Positions 1 to 10,407 of a stretch of 64,000 nucleotides of DNA are shown piece after piece. Under the pieces are notes generated by a model. It worked only from the letters and a program-made list of their open reading frames with translations. It had not been told where the DNA came from and did no database searches. Numbering within the stretch: the first letter of the stretch is position 1; each line of letters begins with the position of its first letter. The translations under genes and the position numbers were made by a program. This DNA comes from Apodemus sylvaticus. Taxonomy: Eukaryota; Chordata; Mammalia; Rodentia; Muridae. The DNA is taken from NCBI RefSeq assembly GCF_947179515.1, contig NC_067488.1, forward strand, positions 31,128,039 to 31,192,038, in the 5' to 3' direction.

Positions 1-968
1 AAGGATGGGCAAGTAACCTAACAGAGATTTTTGTCTCTGTGCTTGTTTCTAGATCAGAGTAACACAAACACTGACAACAGGGAAGATCGAAACATGCCCA
101 TTAACATAGTGTTCTTGTAGAAAGAGCTTTTTACCTGAGCCTTCAGGACCTGCTTTAGGCTCTCTTCATCCCTAGTTCTGCTATTTGTTTGGTGTCTTAG
201 CTTCAATTCCTCTAGTACCCTTGACACTTTGCTTTGATTATGCACAATTTGACCCTATTGCTTGCTTATGTATGCTAAAGTGTGCAGAATTAGAAGCTCA
301 AATTCCCCAACTAGAGAGACCTCAAATCATATCCCAGCTCTACGACAATACAGTGATGACTACATTGGACAAGTTAATCTCTATAAATATGCCTTCTCCC
401 CCATGAAGTTGGGAAAATGAAATTGTTGGGAAAAAATGAGCTGGTGCATGTAATTTGCTTAGCAGAGTGCCTGGACTTGATCATGCAATTTTGCCTAGGC
501 TTTTCTTATCAATTGCTTAATAAATATGATTTGCCTGTTTCCTTGGCACACCAGCTGCTCTGATTTTCCTTGGCAAACTAAAGACAAGTATGTTTTTCCT
601 ACCTCCAACTTGGACCAAAGAGTGTGTATAACACTAATAGAGATAAATAACAGAAAAAAAAATCACAAAAATGGAATTTTACAAATTCAGTGCCAAGGAT
701 AAATTTTAAGACATACTAAAGCAGAAGACTATAAATGGCTCATTGTTCTGGGTGGGCTTATAGATTTGAGAGCATCAAGCACTCACAGACTCATGTGATT
801 CAGCATCTTGGCTTAAAACATTTGAAAGATTCATTCATATTTTGTACTAGAGGAAACAGGGATCTTTCATTCAATGAGTATTTGCTGAATTCCTGCTATG
901 TGCGTGGTATCATGCTTCGCTCTTAAGAGAAGGAGGTAAGACAGCTGGCAGTGCTGTGGGGCACTGTT
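1..968. other. Unique AT-rich DNA, no feature recognised
   Basis: No repeat family, RNA gene or coding exon is recognisable. All open frames are short and of non-coding character. Confidence 0.6.
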
Positions 969-1480
969 CCTGGGGAAACAAACAAACATTACTCACCTTA
1001 GTGAGGGAAGCAAGGAAAGACCAAACAATAGATACCACCGAAGTCTAACTTAGCGAACCAATGAGTTGTATTGAGGTTTCTTATAGGAATATATGTGGAG
1101 GGTTACCTACAGGAGCAGAAATGACGCAAATACAGTTGTGTTATCACATCCTATGTCAGCATGGGTGACAGTTCTCCAGTGCTGGAAACCCAGAGCACAA
1201 TGTGCAACCTGCAAACAGAGCAGCAGATTGTAGTTGTCCTTTTCGAGTTGGTCTGAGCCTCTTCCAGGTAGGTGTCTGTTTTCTTCAGGCTGCCTATATT
1301 TGCTTCTTCTGGGCTGTCTGATTGATCTCTTGTTCCTTCCATACTCTTGGATGGTCTCTGCTTCCTTCAGGCTGTTCAGTCCATCTGAGCTTCACCTACT
1401 CAGATCAGCTTGCCTGAGAATCTTTCTGTTTGTTTGTCTGTTTTGTCTTTTTATAAAACACCATCACCTCATCTATTGCC
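969..1480. repeat. Possible old rodent interspersed repeat
   Basis: The stretch around 1060-1290 (a phrase about giving a 'ttgtattgaggtttctta' core, then acaggagcagaaatgacgc) resembles from memory a common rodent dispersed repeat. I cannot name the family, and edges and orientation are uncertain. There is no convincing open frame. Confidence 0.35.
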
Positions 1481-3221
1481 TTATATAGATCTTAGATCTT
1501 TGAAGGCTCAGGCCACCCAGAAAGACATAGGGATCCAGGGCTGCTTCCTAGAGTAGTGAATGGCCGACTTTCAGAATCACTTCATAGCACTGAAGGCAAC
1601 AAATCCTGCTTCCAGCCCCAGTCTATAGTTTTTATTTAACTTTTTGACTTCTTCTAAACAAACTCAAACAGTATCATTTGGGCCTCATACCAGTTTATGT
1701 CTTTGCCTGGGAATATTTTTTTTTCTCCAGGATCTAGTACATTCTTCCTTCCTTTCTTATTGAATACCTAAGAACCTTACTTCACATTCTAGACACAGAG
1801 CAGCAGACAGTTCTAATGTGGAGACAATAGAACCTCCTATAGCTTGCTAGGCATTTGAGCATGGGAAAATCATTTTTAACACTCATGTTCTTAACTGATT
1901 CAGGGAAGCTGCTTGTACTCAGTTCACAGTGCTATTCAATAATATATTGAATTCTCCATAGAGAGGCTCAGACCATGGTGATGGTCATGAGCATAAGATA
2001 GGACCAGTGTACCCTGGGTACCCATGGAAGGACTGATTCACTAGTATCTGCAGTAACCAAAATTCTTTGCAGTTCAATTCCCTATCAAAATGTCATCATA
2101 TCTTCATTCATATCATCTACCGATACCTTCTCATATAACTTAATAAATTAAGTTGTGTCTAGATTATTAAATTGTACAGTATTATTTTAGGAATAATGGC
2201 AAGAAAAATATGGCTGCACTTGATTAGTCAAAATATATTTTCCCCAATATTTTCTGTTCTTGGTTGGTTGAATCTGCTGGCACTGAACCTGAGCATATAA
2301 CCAACCACCTCGACTAACCTCTAACTGAATGGAGGAGATGGGTCTTAATAGAGTTTATAAACAATGGAACAAACATTGTATTTGGAAGCACAGTCCTCAA
2401 CTGGGCAGGCATTTTTTTCTAGGATATAGGACAAGGGGAATCTGGAAGTCTATGAAGAATTTATTTGAACTAAGTCCCAGGAGAACATTCTGGGGACACA
2501 TCCCTGGAGTAATTCCATGTGTCCTTTGGGATTCTGGTGATCTATGCAGTGAAGGGCAGGACTGGAGAAGTTTGGAGAAATGGTTGAAGGTTAGGTCATC
2601 TCCATTGTCCTCCTCTGCCCTAAAAAAAAAGAGTCCAGACACATATTAGGGGAATTCTAATGTGCTGATTGCCAGCCATGCCTTATCTGATTTATCTAGA
2701 TTCCCTGACAATCTTCACCCCTGCAATGTGTGAGAGGAACCATAATTATAAATTAATAAATGAAGGACATAGGAAGCTCAGCTTCCAGGAGGCCACACAC
2801 TTGGTGGCATAGCTGTATCATATTTAACCATACTGTGGATGTTTCTTTCATCGTGCACAACACAGCAATTTCCAAAGTTAAATAACAGAATAAAAATGAA
2901 ATATTAAAATATAAACTTTGTGTGATAGAGGAGAGGTATGAAAATGTTAAAACGCATGCTATTATTTAGAACATTAACAACTATATTGGATATCACTTGC
3001 GAATAGATTCATCATTCCTCCATAGTTTCTTGTCTTAAACTCTCCTCCTAGCTTCAGATTATTTAAAGTGTTATTTAGTAAGTAGATAATTTTTTTTTGT
3101 CTAGAAAAATGAGGAGGAAGCCTATCTAGTAGTGATTTTTAAAAGGCAATGAATACGGAGTACAAGAGACAATCAGATGACTGCATTGGGATTTTTACAA
3201 AATTATCTCTCCTTACAATAG
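1481..3221. other. Unique non-coding DNA
   Basis: AT-rich sequence with no family recognised on either strand. The 106- and 81-residue open frames at 2329-2649 are opposite-strand shadows of one another and show no domain-like features. Confidence 0.5.
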
Positions 3222-4203
3222 GAAGTTTGTTTGTTTCTTTGTTTATTTTATTTTTTATTGGATATATTTTTTATTTACATTTTCATGTTATCCCTTTCCC
3301 CAGTTTCCCCCCTCCCAGATAGCCCCTATCCCATCCTCCCTCCCTGTACATCTGTGAGGGTGTTCCTCCATCCACCCCTCCCACTTCCCTGTCCCTGATT
3401 CCCCTACAGTGGGGCATCTATCAAACTCTCATAGGACCAAGGACCTTTTCCCCCATTGATGCCTGCAAGGCAATCCTCTGCTACATATGCAGCTGGAGCC
3501 ATGTGTACTCCTTGGTTGATGGCTTAGTCCCTGGGAGCTCTGAGGGATCTGGCTAGTTGATATTGTTGTTCTTCCTATGAGGTTGCAAACCCTTTCAGCT
3601 TCTTTAATCCTTTTTCTAACTCCTCCATTTGGGACCTAACACTCAGTCCAATGGTTGGCTGTGAGTATCTGCCTCTGTATTTGCAAGGCTCTGGCAGGGC
3701 CTCTCAGGAGACAGGCCATATCAGGCTCCTTTCAGCAAGCATTTCTTGGCATCCACAATAGTGCCAGTGTTTGGTGACTATATATGGGATGAATTCCCAT
3801 TGGGACAGTCTCTGAATGGCCTTTGCTTCAGTCTCTGCTCTACACTTTATCTTCATATTTGCTCCTGTATTTTGCCCCCCTTCTCAAAAGAACTGAATCA
3901 CCCACCCTTTGGTCTTCATTCTTCCTGAGCTTCATGTGGTCTGTGAATTGTATCTTGGGTATTCAGAGCTTTTGGGCTAATATCCACTTATCAGTGAGTA
4001 TATACCATGTGTGTTCTTTTGTGATTGGGATACCTCACTCAGGATGATATTCTCTAGTTCCATCCATTTGCCTAAAAATTTCATGAATTCATCATTCTTA
4101 ATAGCTGAATAGTACTCCATTGTGTAAATATACCACATTTTCTGCATCCATTCCTCTGTTGAGGGACATCTGCTTTCTTTCCACCTTCTCACTATTATAA
4201 GTT
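3222..4203 (-). mobile_element. 5'-truncated LINE-1 fragment (3' UTR plus ORF2 C-terminus)
   Basis: On the minus strand the fragment starts near 4203 within the ORF2 C-terminal coding region. Reading down, it shows the terminal ORF2 motif with KMWYIYTMEYYSAIK and KFLGKWMELE (about 4140-4030), then a roughly 800-bp G-rich 3' UTR (C-rich on the plus strand) ending in an A-rich tail seen as T-rich sequence at 3222-3275. The ORF2 segment has frameshifts and substitutions relative to the young copy in this window, so it is an old dead copy. Sequence beyond 4203 no longer matches ORF2. I found no clear target duplication. Confidence 0.85.
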
Positions 4204-4628
4204 CCTTCTGGATTTTCAGAAATTTCTGCCTTGGGGAGACAAGGAAGAAATTTTTTGGTGCAGAAATTAATAATTTGTTTGATTTTGAAGACCTCCAAAT
4301 CCTTAAAGAAGGCCCCCTTTTCAATATAATTTGGGGGTCTGTTTCTAGAACATCTTGCAGTCTTTAGTTTGACACTTGTTCATAAACTGAGCATCTCATT
4401 GAGAAGCTTTGGTCAACCAAACATCCCATCTTCCTGATGTCCAGTACAACAAGCACATATGTTGTATTTCCCACCTGATTTTATAAAGCAGCTTGGTACA
4501 TGGCAAGAAAACCTTCAAAGAACTGCACAAACATGGACGCAAGAGAGTAGTGCTATTAAGGGTGTTTGTGTTCTAAATATGAATTAAGGGTGTCAATATA
4601 AAAAGCAAATGTGAGGAAATCAGGAATG

Positions 4629-4873
4629 GCTTAGATCCGTGGTTTTCATCCTCCCTCATGGTGAGACCCTCTAATATTCATTTTGTGGTGATCCCCCCAT
4701 AACAAACACCATAAAATTACATTCATTGTTATTTTGTAACTGTAATTTTGCTACTGTTATGAATACAAATGTAAGTATCTGTGTTTTCTGATGGTCTTAG
4801 GCAACCCCCATGTAAAGGTCGTTCCCCTCACAAATGGGTTGCAACCAATAGGTCAAGAGCTGCTGGCTTAGAA
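4629..4873. mobile_element. Non-autonomous hAT DNA transposon relic (URR1-like) with 8-bp target duplication
   Basis: The element proper is 4637-4865 (229 bp). The left end CCGTGGTTTTCATC and the right end, reverse complemented as CAGCAGCTCTTGACC, are diverged copies of the hAT-Charlie type terminus CAGTGGTTCTCAACC. Internal phrases (tgtaattttgctactgttatgaat) match my memory of the rodent URR1 family. Flanking octamers GCTTAGAT (4629-4636) and GCTTAGAA (4866-4873) match 7 of 8 bases, as expected for hAT transposition. It encodes no transposase and would have been moved in trans. Confidence 0.8.
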
Positions 4874-5861
4874 GGATTTAGTCACAACTCTTCCTTTCTT
4901 TGCAGTATATTAGACAGAAGGATCAGCAGCAATTTAGTTTGTTATAAAGTGCTTCCACAAAACTTAAGGGAAGTAGGCAAGTATAAGAAAAGAGTATATG
5001 AAAATATGAAAACCTTCATGGAGGAGGAAATGCTTTCTTTCAGGAAAATATAGTTAAAATTCATATACACAGGAGACTGTATATTCTCACATAGATAAAT
5101 AAATGCTACTGTCTCTAACATTTTGCACAGAAATTCAGACCACCTACAAATTCCATGATTTACTAGATGTCACAGCTCATAGAGAAAAGATGAACATTAC
5201 TTTAGACATTTTTATGATCTTGGTTAGTACTATGCATTAAAAATGTAATTGGGCATCTAAATTCAGACAAGTGGTTTCCTCCAGTACTCAGATTTGTACT
5301 CTGTTGTCTCTCTCTTCTTCAACTTGCCAGATATGAAAAAAATATTGTAAGTCAGAGCAAAAAGGAACCAGAATAGTAGAAATGACATCCATACCCAAAG
5401 AACAATGATATGTCCAGCAGATACTAAGTAAATGCAGAGGATTCAGAAGGGCAGTAGGCACACGGAGATAGAAGGGATACCTGGGTACCAGTCACCAAGT
5501 TCAGGATCTTGGAGGATTTTTGAGCACTTCCATTTCCATTTCTGAGGTTAAGTTTTTCCAATTGCTTCCTGTGAGAGTAACTTTCTTATAGAATATTCTT
5601 GGTTTGAAGCCAAGATACCCCAAACATGTTGAATGTCTGATTTTCTAGTGATCTGATTTGGGTAGGTTCTGGAAACTTTATCAGGTGATGGCTAGTTGAC
5701 TGAAGTAGTTCACCAAAGTCATTTGAATGTTACTGTTGGTCCTCAATCCCTTCCTCACTCCATTGCATCTAGGTAGCACATTTCATTTATCCACTTTTTC
5801 ATGAGTTACTAGGTTGAATCCATGCCTTAGTTATGGTGGGCAGTGCTGTAGTCGTTACATG
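4874..5861. other. Unique non-coding DNA
   Basis: No repeat, RNA or coding feature recognised. The 90-residue open frame at 4781-5053 starts inside the hAT relic and is not credible. Confidence 0.5.
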
Positions 5862-5883
5862 TTTTTTTTTTTTTTTTTTTTTT
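5862..5883. repeat. Poly-T tract (22 T)
   Basis: Uninterrupted run of 22 T. It could be the remnant of a minus-strand poly-A tail, but the adjacent sequence at 5884-6025 looks like a plus-strand MIR and no element ending here is recognisable. Confidence 0.9.
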
Positions 5884-6025
5884 CAGTTGTTAAACATTCT
5901 GAGATCCAGAATTTCTTTCCTTTTCACCTCAGAGAAATAAGGATGAGAGCTGACTACAATGTGGTGCTGTAAGACAGTGCTTGGAACTTAGTGGACACAG
6001 TTACATGGTGTTTATTGATGTTTTT
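5884..6025 (+). mobile_element. Probable MIR SINE relic
   Basis: The order of motifs follows the MIR 3' half: a ctcagagaaataaggatgag core, then gacagtgcttggaacttagt, then ggtgtttattgatg, corresponding to the 'cagtgcctggcacatagt ... aataaatgtt' end of MIR. Highly diverged, so boundaries are approximate. Confidence 0.45.
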
Positions 6026-6092
6026 ATCTTTGCTTATGGCCTCTGAAGAAATCATCTTGGTTGGGAACTTCACCAAGTAATTGCAACAGCTT

Positions 6093-6138
6093 TCTCCTCC
6101 CTTCCTCCCTTCCTCCCTTCCTCCCTCCCTCCCCCCCT
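6093..6138. repeat. Polypyrimidine simple repeat (CCTCCCTT)n
   Basis: Imperfect CCTCCCTT/CCCTCCCT array followed by a short run of C. Low-complexity sequence only; the glycine/arginine-rich frame on the other strand is an artefact of the repeat. Confidence 0.9.
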
Positions 6139-7684
6139 CACCACTTAAGTCTGTCCTATCCATTCACATCCTTCTGGTCATGTTAAGCTATTGGCTGAGC
6201 TTTCCCTATCTGTCCTAATCCCATAGTGCTGTGTCTGTCTTTCCTCTCATGTCTTCCCACTGCCATACCACAGTCACTATTGCCTTAACTGCATAAGTCA
6301 TCATTTAAATCGGGAGATTCTTGAAACTAAAAAACAAATCCAGTACTGAGGCCATACAGAGGTCAATCAGATTGTCTGATAATCAAACCATGATCTTTGG
6401 GTAGTCTTAGACCTTGTAATGTTAGGCTTCCCTTATCATGCCTTTGGAAATCTAATGGCTTGTTAATTCAAAGATGCTTGCCCTTAAAGCCCACAGACCT
6501 ACTCTCTAGGTATTTTCTCTGCAAAGCCTTATAACACTGAGTCTTCAAGCTTTTTCCTTTAAATTGTTGTTCTGTTTGATGGCCAAGGCCTAGTGCTCCA
6601 TTGTACCTGAATAGCTATTTCATTCCTGGGCAACTGCCTGGTAAATGGCTGATAACCTAAGCTTTTCATACACCCATTTTACCTCTGCACTGAACCTCCA
6701 GGTGCTGAAGATCAGATATCTAGCCCAGTGCCAAGGGTAGAGTTCCACTATTGACCACACCCTACTCAAGTTATATCACTAGGATGACTCTGAAGATTTG
6801 ATGACCCCCAGAGATAAGTATGGAAATTCTGTTGTCTGCTTCCTTCTAAGTTGCCAGCAATGAGCAGTGGACTGTTATAAACTATCCTATAACTCAATGC
6901 ATCCTTTATCCTGAAGATGTGTTATTAGCAATAAAAACTTTGGTTTCAATTTCATCACTGTCACCCTTGTAGTTTAGACATCATCCTTAAGCTTTAGGCT
7001 TGTCAGTAACTGTTGTGAGACTCTCTGCCTACTTCTTAACTGCCTATGGACATCGATTTCTATAACTTTTAGCTTAGTAGAGAATCCCAGGACAGGATGG
7101 TTACCTAAGTGATTTGTGAGGGGTTGTTACACATGTAAAGGACCTTAACGTTCATTGCTTTGATTGTCACTCAGTGTTACTTTATGGCCTACAGATGTTT
7201 TCAGGTAAGACTTCTAAGCCAAAGCACATCCCCTATGCATGTCTTAGAATGCTAGTATAGTATAGAGATAATCTCACTTAAAGATTAAAACTTGCTAAAT
7301 ATTTAGATAAATCTACTTTTTTTAGTTATTCAGGGAATTAAAAAAAAATCCCTTCACCATCATTCATATATAAATAAATAAATAAAATTTTACATCATGG
7401 TCCAGATTTCAGGCATCTTCTTATATTTTAAAGGCTATAATATATTTATTCTTTGATAATTTCATTCACGTATACATTATATCTTGACCATACCTTCTCA
7501 CAATCTGGCATCTCTTTAAGAAGTTGTTTTATAATCTGCATAAGCAGGTGGGCAAGGCTAGCTGGAACTGTTAGACTGTCTGCACTACAAAATTAAGGAC
7601 ACTGCAATTGCCCAGGTTCTCAGCCTGGATGACTTATATCATAGCTTCAGAAAATTTCCAAGGGTGACTCCATCATATTCTTCT
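6139..7684. other. Unique non-coding DNA with a short AAAT array
   Basis: No family recognised. A short (AAAT)n run lies at about 7366-7386. Several AATAAA-like hexamers occur by AT-richness, without gene context. Confidence 0.5.
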
Positions 7685-7697
7685 GAGATGACATCTT
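7685..7697. repeat. Left target-site duplication of twin-primed L1
   Basis: GAGATGACATCTT, repeated exactly at 9272-9284. The pair brackets the inverted L1 and defines its limits. Confidence 0.9.
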
Positions 7698-8409
7698 TTT
7701 TTTTTAAATTTTTTTTTAAATGAGCATCTTCATTTACATTGCCAATGGTAAAACCTTTCCCAATTTCCCCTCCCAAAAGCCCCCCTCCCCAAAGATTCCC
7801 TACGACTCCTCCCACACTCTGCCTCCATGTATATGCCTCTCTACCTCCCTACACTCCCTCCTCCCCCTCCCCGCCCAACCCCCCCCCATCCATTTCCCTT
7901 TGTTGGGGCCTCTATTGAGCCTTTACCTGACCAAAGGCCACACCTCCCACTGATGCCCAACAAGGCATTCCTCTGCCACATTTTGGCTGGAACCATGTGT
8001 ACCCCTTGGTTGATGGTTCAGTCCCTGGGAGTCTTGTGGTGTCCAAAGTCATTGTTCTTCCCATGGGGCTGTAAACTCCTTCAGCTCATCCAGACCACTC
8101 TCCAGATCCTCCATTGGGAACCCCAAGCCCAGACCAATAGTTGGTTGCTAGTTTCTGCCTCTGTATTTGTAGGGCTCTGGTAGGGCCCCTCTGGAGACAG
8201 CCATGGCATGCTCCTTTTGGTATGTGCTTCTTGTTGTAGTGTCGGGGTTTGGTGACTGTTTATAGGATGAATCCCCAGGTAGGGCAGTCTCTGGGTAGCC
8301 TTTACTTCAGTCTCTTCTCCATACATTGCCTCCCTTATTGCTCCTGTGAGAATTATGTTCCCTTTCTCAGAGGAACCATAGCACCCTCACTTAAGTCCTC
8401 CTTCTGGCT
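7698..8409 (-). mobile_element. 3' arm of a 5'-inverted LINE-1 (3' UTR)
   Basis: Starting from a poly-T/A-rich tail at 7698-7720, the plus strand shows the C-rich complement of an L1 3' UTR, so the L1 sense strand is minus. Text such as ggggcctctattgagcctttacc and ggagacagccatggcat is shared with the L1 3' UTR at 13306-13867. At about 8407-8410 it switches abruptly to ORF2 sequence in the opposite orientation. With the next entry and the 13-bp duplication it forms one insertion. Confidence 0.88.
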
Positions 8410-9271
8410 TATGCTCTAAGAACAAGAATTGACAAATGGGACCTCATAAAACTGCAAAGCTTCTGTAAGGCAAAGGACATAGTCAATAGGACAAAATGGC
8501 AGCCAACAAATTGGGAAAAGATCTTTACTAACCCTACATCCAATAGAGGGCTAATAGCCAATGTATACAAAGAACTCAAGAAGTTAGTCTCCAGAGAATC
8601 AAATAACCCTATTTAAAAATGGGGTAAAGAACTAAACAAGGAATTCTCAACTGAGGAAACTCAAATGGCTCTAAAGCACCTAAAGAAATGTTCAGCATCT
8701 TTAGTTGTAAGGGAAATGCAAATCAAAACAACACCGAGATTCCACCTCACACCAGTCAGAATGGCTAAGATGAAAAACTCAGGGGACAGCAGATGCTGGA
8801 GAGGATGTGGGGAAAGAAGAACACTTCTCCATTGTTGGTGGGATTGCAAGCTGGTAAAACCACTCTGGAAATCAGTTTGGTGATTCCTCAGAAAATTAGA
8901 CATAGTACTACCTGTGGACCCAGCTATACCACTCGTGGGCATATACCCAGAAGGTGGTCCTACATGTAAAAAATTCACATGCTCCACTATGTTCATAGCT
9001 GCCTTATTTATAATAGCCAAAGTTAGAAAGAACCCTCAACAGAGGAATGGATACAGAAACTGTGGTGCATATACACAATGGAGTACTATCCAGCTATTAA
9101 AAACAATTAATTCATGAAATTCTTAGGCAAATGGATGGAACTAGAAAATGTCATCTTGAGTGAGGCAAACCAGTCACAAAAGAACGCACATGGTATGCAC
9201 TCACTAATAAGCAGATGCTAGCCCAAAAGCTCAAAATAATCAAGTTACAATTCACTCAGCACAGGAAGCTC
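8410..9271 (+). mobile_element. Inverted 5' arm of the same LINE-1 (ORF2 C-terminal region)
   Basis: The plus strand encodes L1 ORF2 from the RIDKWDLIKLQSFCKAKD-like region through the cysteine-rich zinc-knuckle-like segment CWRGCGERRTLLHCWWDC (about 8794-8847) to the ORF2 end and the first bases of the 3' UTR. Stops and a frameshift break it (for example after KSVW near 8881). The arm ends at 9271, exactly at the second copy of the target duplication. Its 3' UTR start is the part that should precede the sequence at 8409 read on the minus strand, which is the twin-priming arrangement. Dead pseudogene sequence. Confidence 0.88.
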
Positions 9272-9284
9272 GAGATGACATCTT
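9272..9284. repeat. Right target-site duplication of twin-primed L1
   Basis: GAGATGACATCTT, identical to 7685-7697. Confidence 0.9.
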
Positions 9285-9557
9285 ATCTCCACCTCAGACC
9301 TCTTACTGTATCATCTCATATTGTAAATGAGGAAACAAAAGCCCCTAGTTCTCTCATCGTTTTGGAACTCTTATTCTTTTATAGTGTGTGTTGCCTGTTA
9401 TTGTCTGGATCTTTGTTCTAACTTCTCACTAATAGGAGAACAGACAGTCTACTTCCTTATCTTTTTATACCAATTTCATCCTGTTTTATTTTATTCTTAA
9501 TCAACGGCAGAGTGCCAGGCAGTATGTTCAACACTCTGCCTGTGACTTCACTTTATT

Positions 9558-10313
9558 CTTTTTTTTTAAATTTTTTTTTCTTTTTTTTTTATTTATTTAT
9601 TTATTTATTTATTTTTTTATTATTCGATATAATTTATTTACATTTCAAATGATTTCCCCTTTTCTAGCCCCCCACTCCCCGAAAGTCCCGTAAGCCCCCT
9701 TCTCTTTCCCTGTCCTCCCACCCACCCCTTACCACTTCCTGTTCTGGTTTTGCCGAATACTGCTTTACTGAGTCTTTCCAGAACCAGGGGCCACTCCTCC
9801 TTTCTTCTTGTACCTCATTTGATGTGTGGATTATTTTTGGGTATTCCAGTTTTCTAGGTTAATATCCACTTATTTGTGAGTGCATACCATGATTCACCTT
9901 TTGAGTCTGGGTTACCTCACTTAGTATGATGTTCTCTAGCTCCATCCATTTGCCTAAGAATTTCATGAATTCATTGTTTCTAATGGCCGAATAGTACTCC
10001 ATTGTGTAGATATACCACATTTTTTGCATCCACTCTTCTGTTGAGGGATACCTGGGTTCTTTCCAGCATCTGGCAATTATAAATAGGGCTGCTATGAACA
10101 TAGTAGAGCATGTATCCTTATTACATGGTGGGGAATCCTCTGGTTATATGCCCAGGAGTGGTATAGCAGGATCTTCTGGAAGTGAGGTGCCCAGTTTTCG
10201 GAGGAACCGCCAGACTGATTTCCAGAGTGGTTGTACCAATTTGCAACCCCACCAGCAGTGGAGGAGTGTTCCTCTTTCTCCACACCCTCTCCAATACCTG
10301 CTGTCTCCTGAAT
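9558..10313 (-). mobile_element. Young 5'-truncated LINE-1 (short 3' UTR subfamily)
   Basis: The A-rich tail appears as T-rich and (ATTT)n sequence at 9558-9620. From 9621 the minus strand carries the same 240-bp 3' UTR and ORF2 C-terminus as the full-length element at 37.9-44.5 kb; the last 71 ORF2 residues differ at one position (HSQISGY versus HSLISGY). The copy breaks off at about 10313, within ORF2, exactly where a 94-bp palindrome begins. I found no flanking target duplication, so the insertion or its 5' junction is atypical. Near-identity to the full-length copy indicates a recent event. Confidence 0.88.
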
Positions 10314-10407
10314 TGAGGGGTAACACAGAAAGGGGATGCTATTTGAAACTTAAAGCAAATATTTGCTTTAAGTTTCAAATGGCATCCCCTTTCTGTGTTA
10401 CCCCTCA
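10314..10407. repeat. 94-bp near-perfect palindrome at an L1/L1 junction
   Basis: Two 47-bp arms meet with no spacer at 10360/10361 (centre GCAAATATTTGC). I paired them base by base: 46 of 47 positions are complementary, the only mismatch being T10340 versus G10381. The right arm reads on the minus strand as an L1 3' end (ending in CATTTGAAACTTAAAGC and an A/T-rich stretch) and is continuous with the old L1 to its right. The left arm is an inverted copy of it, placed directly against the young L1. Confidence 0.95.
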
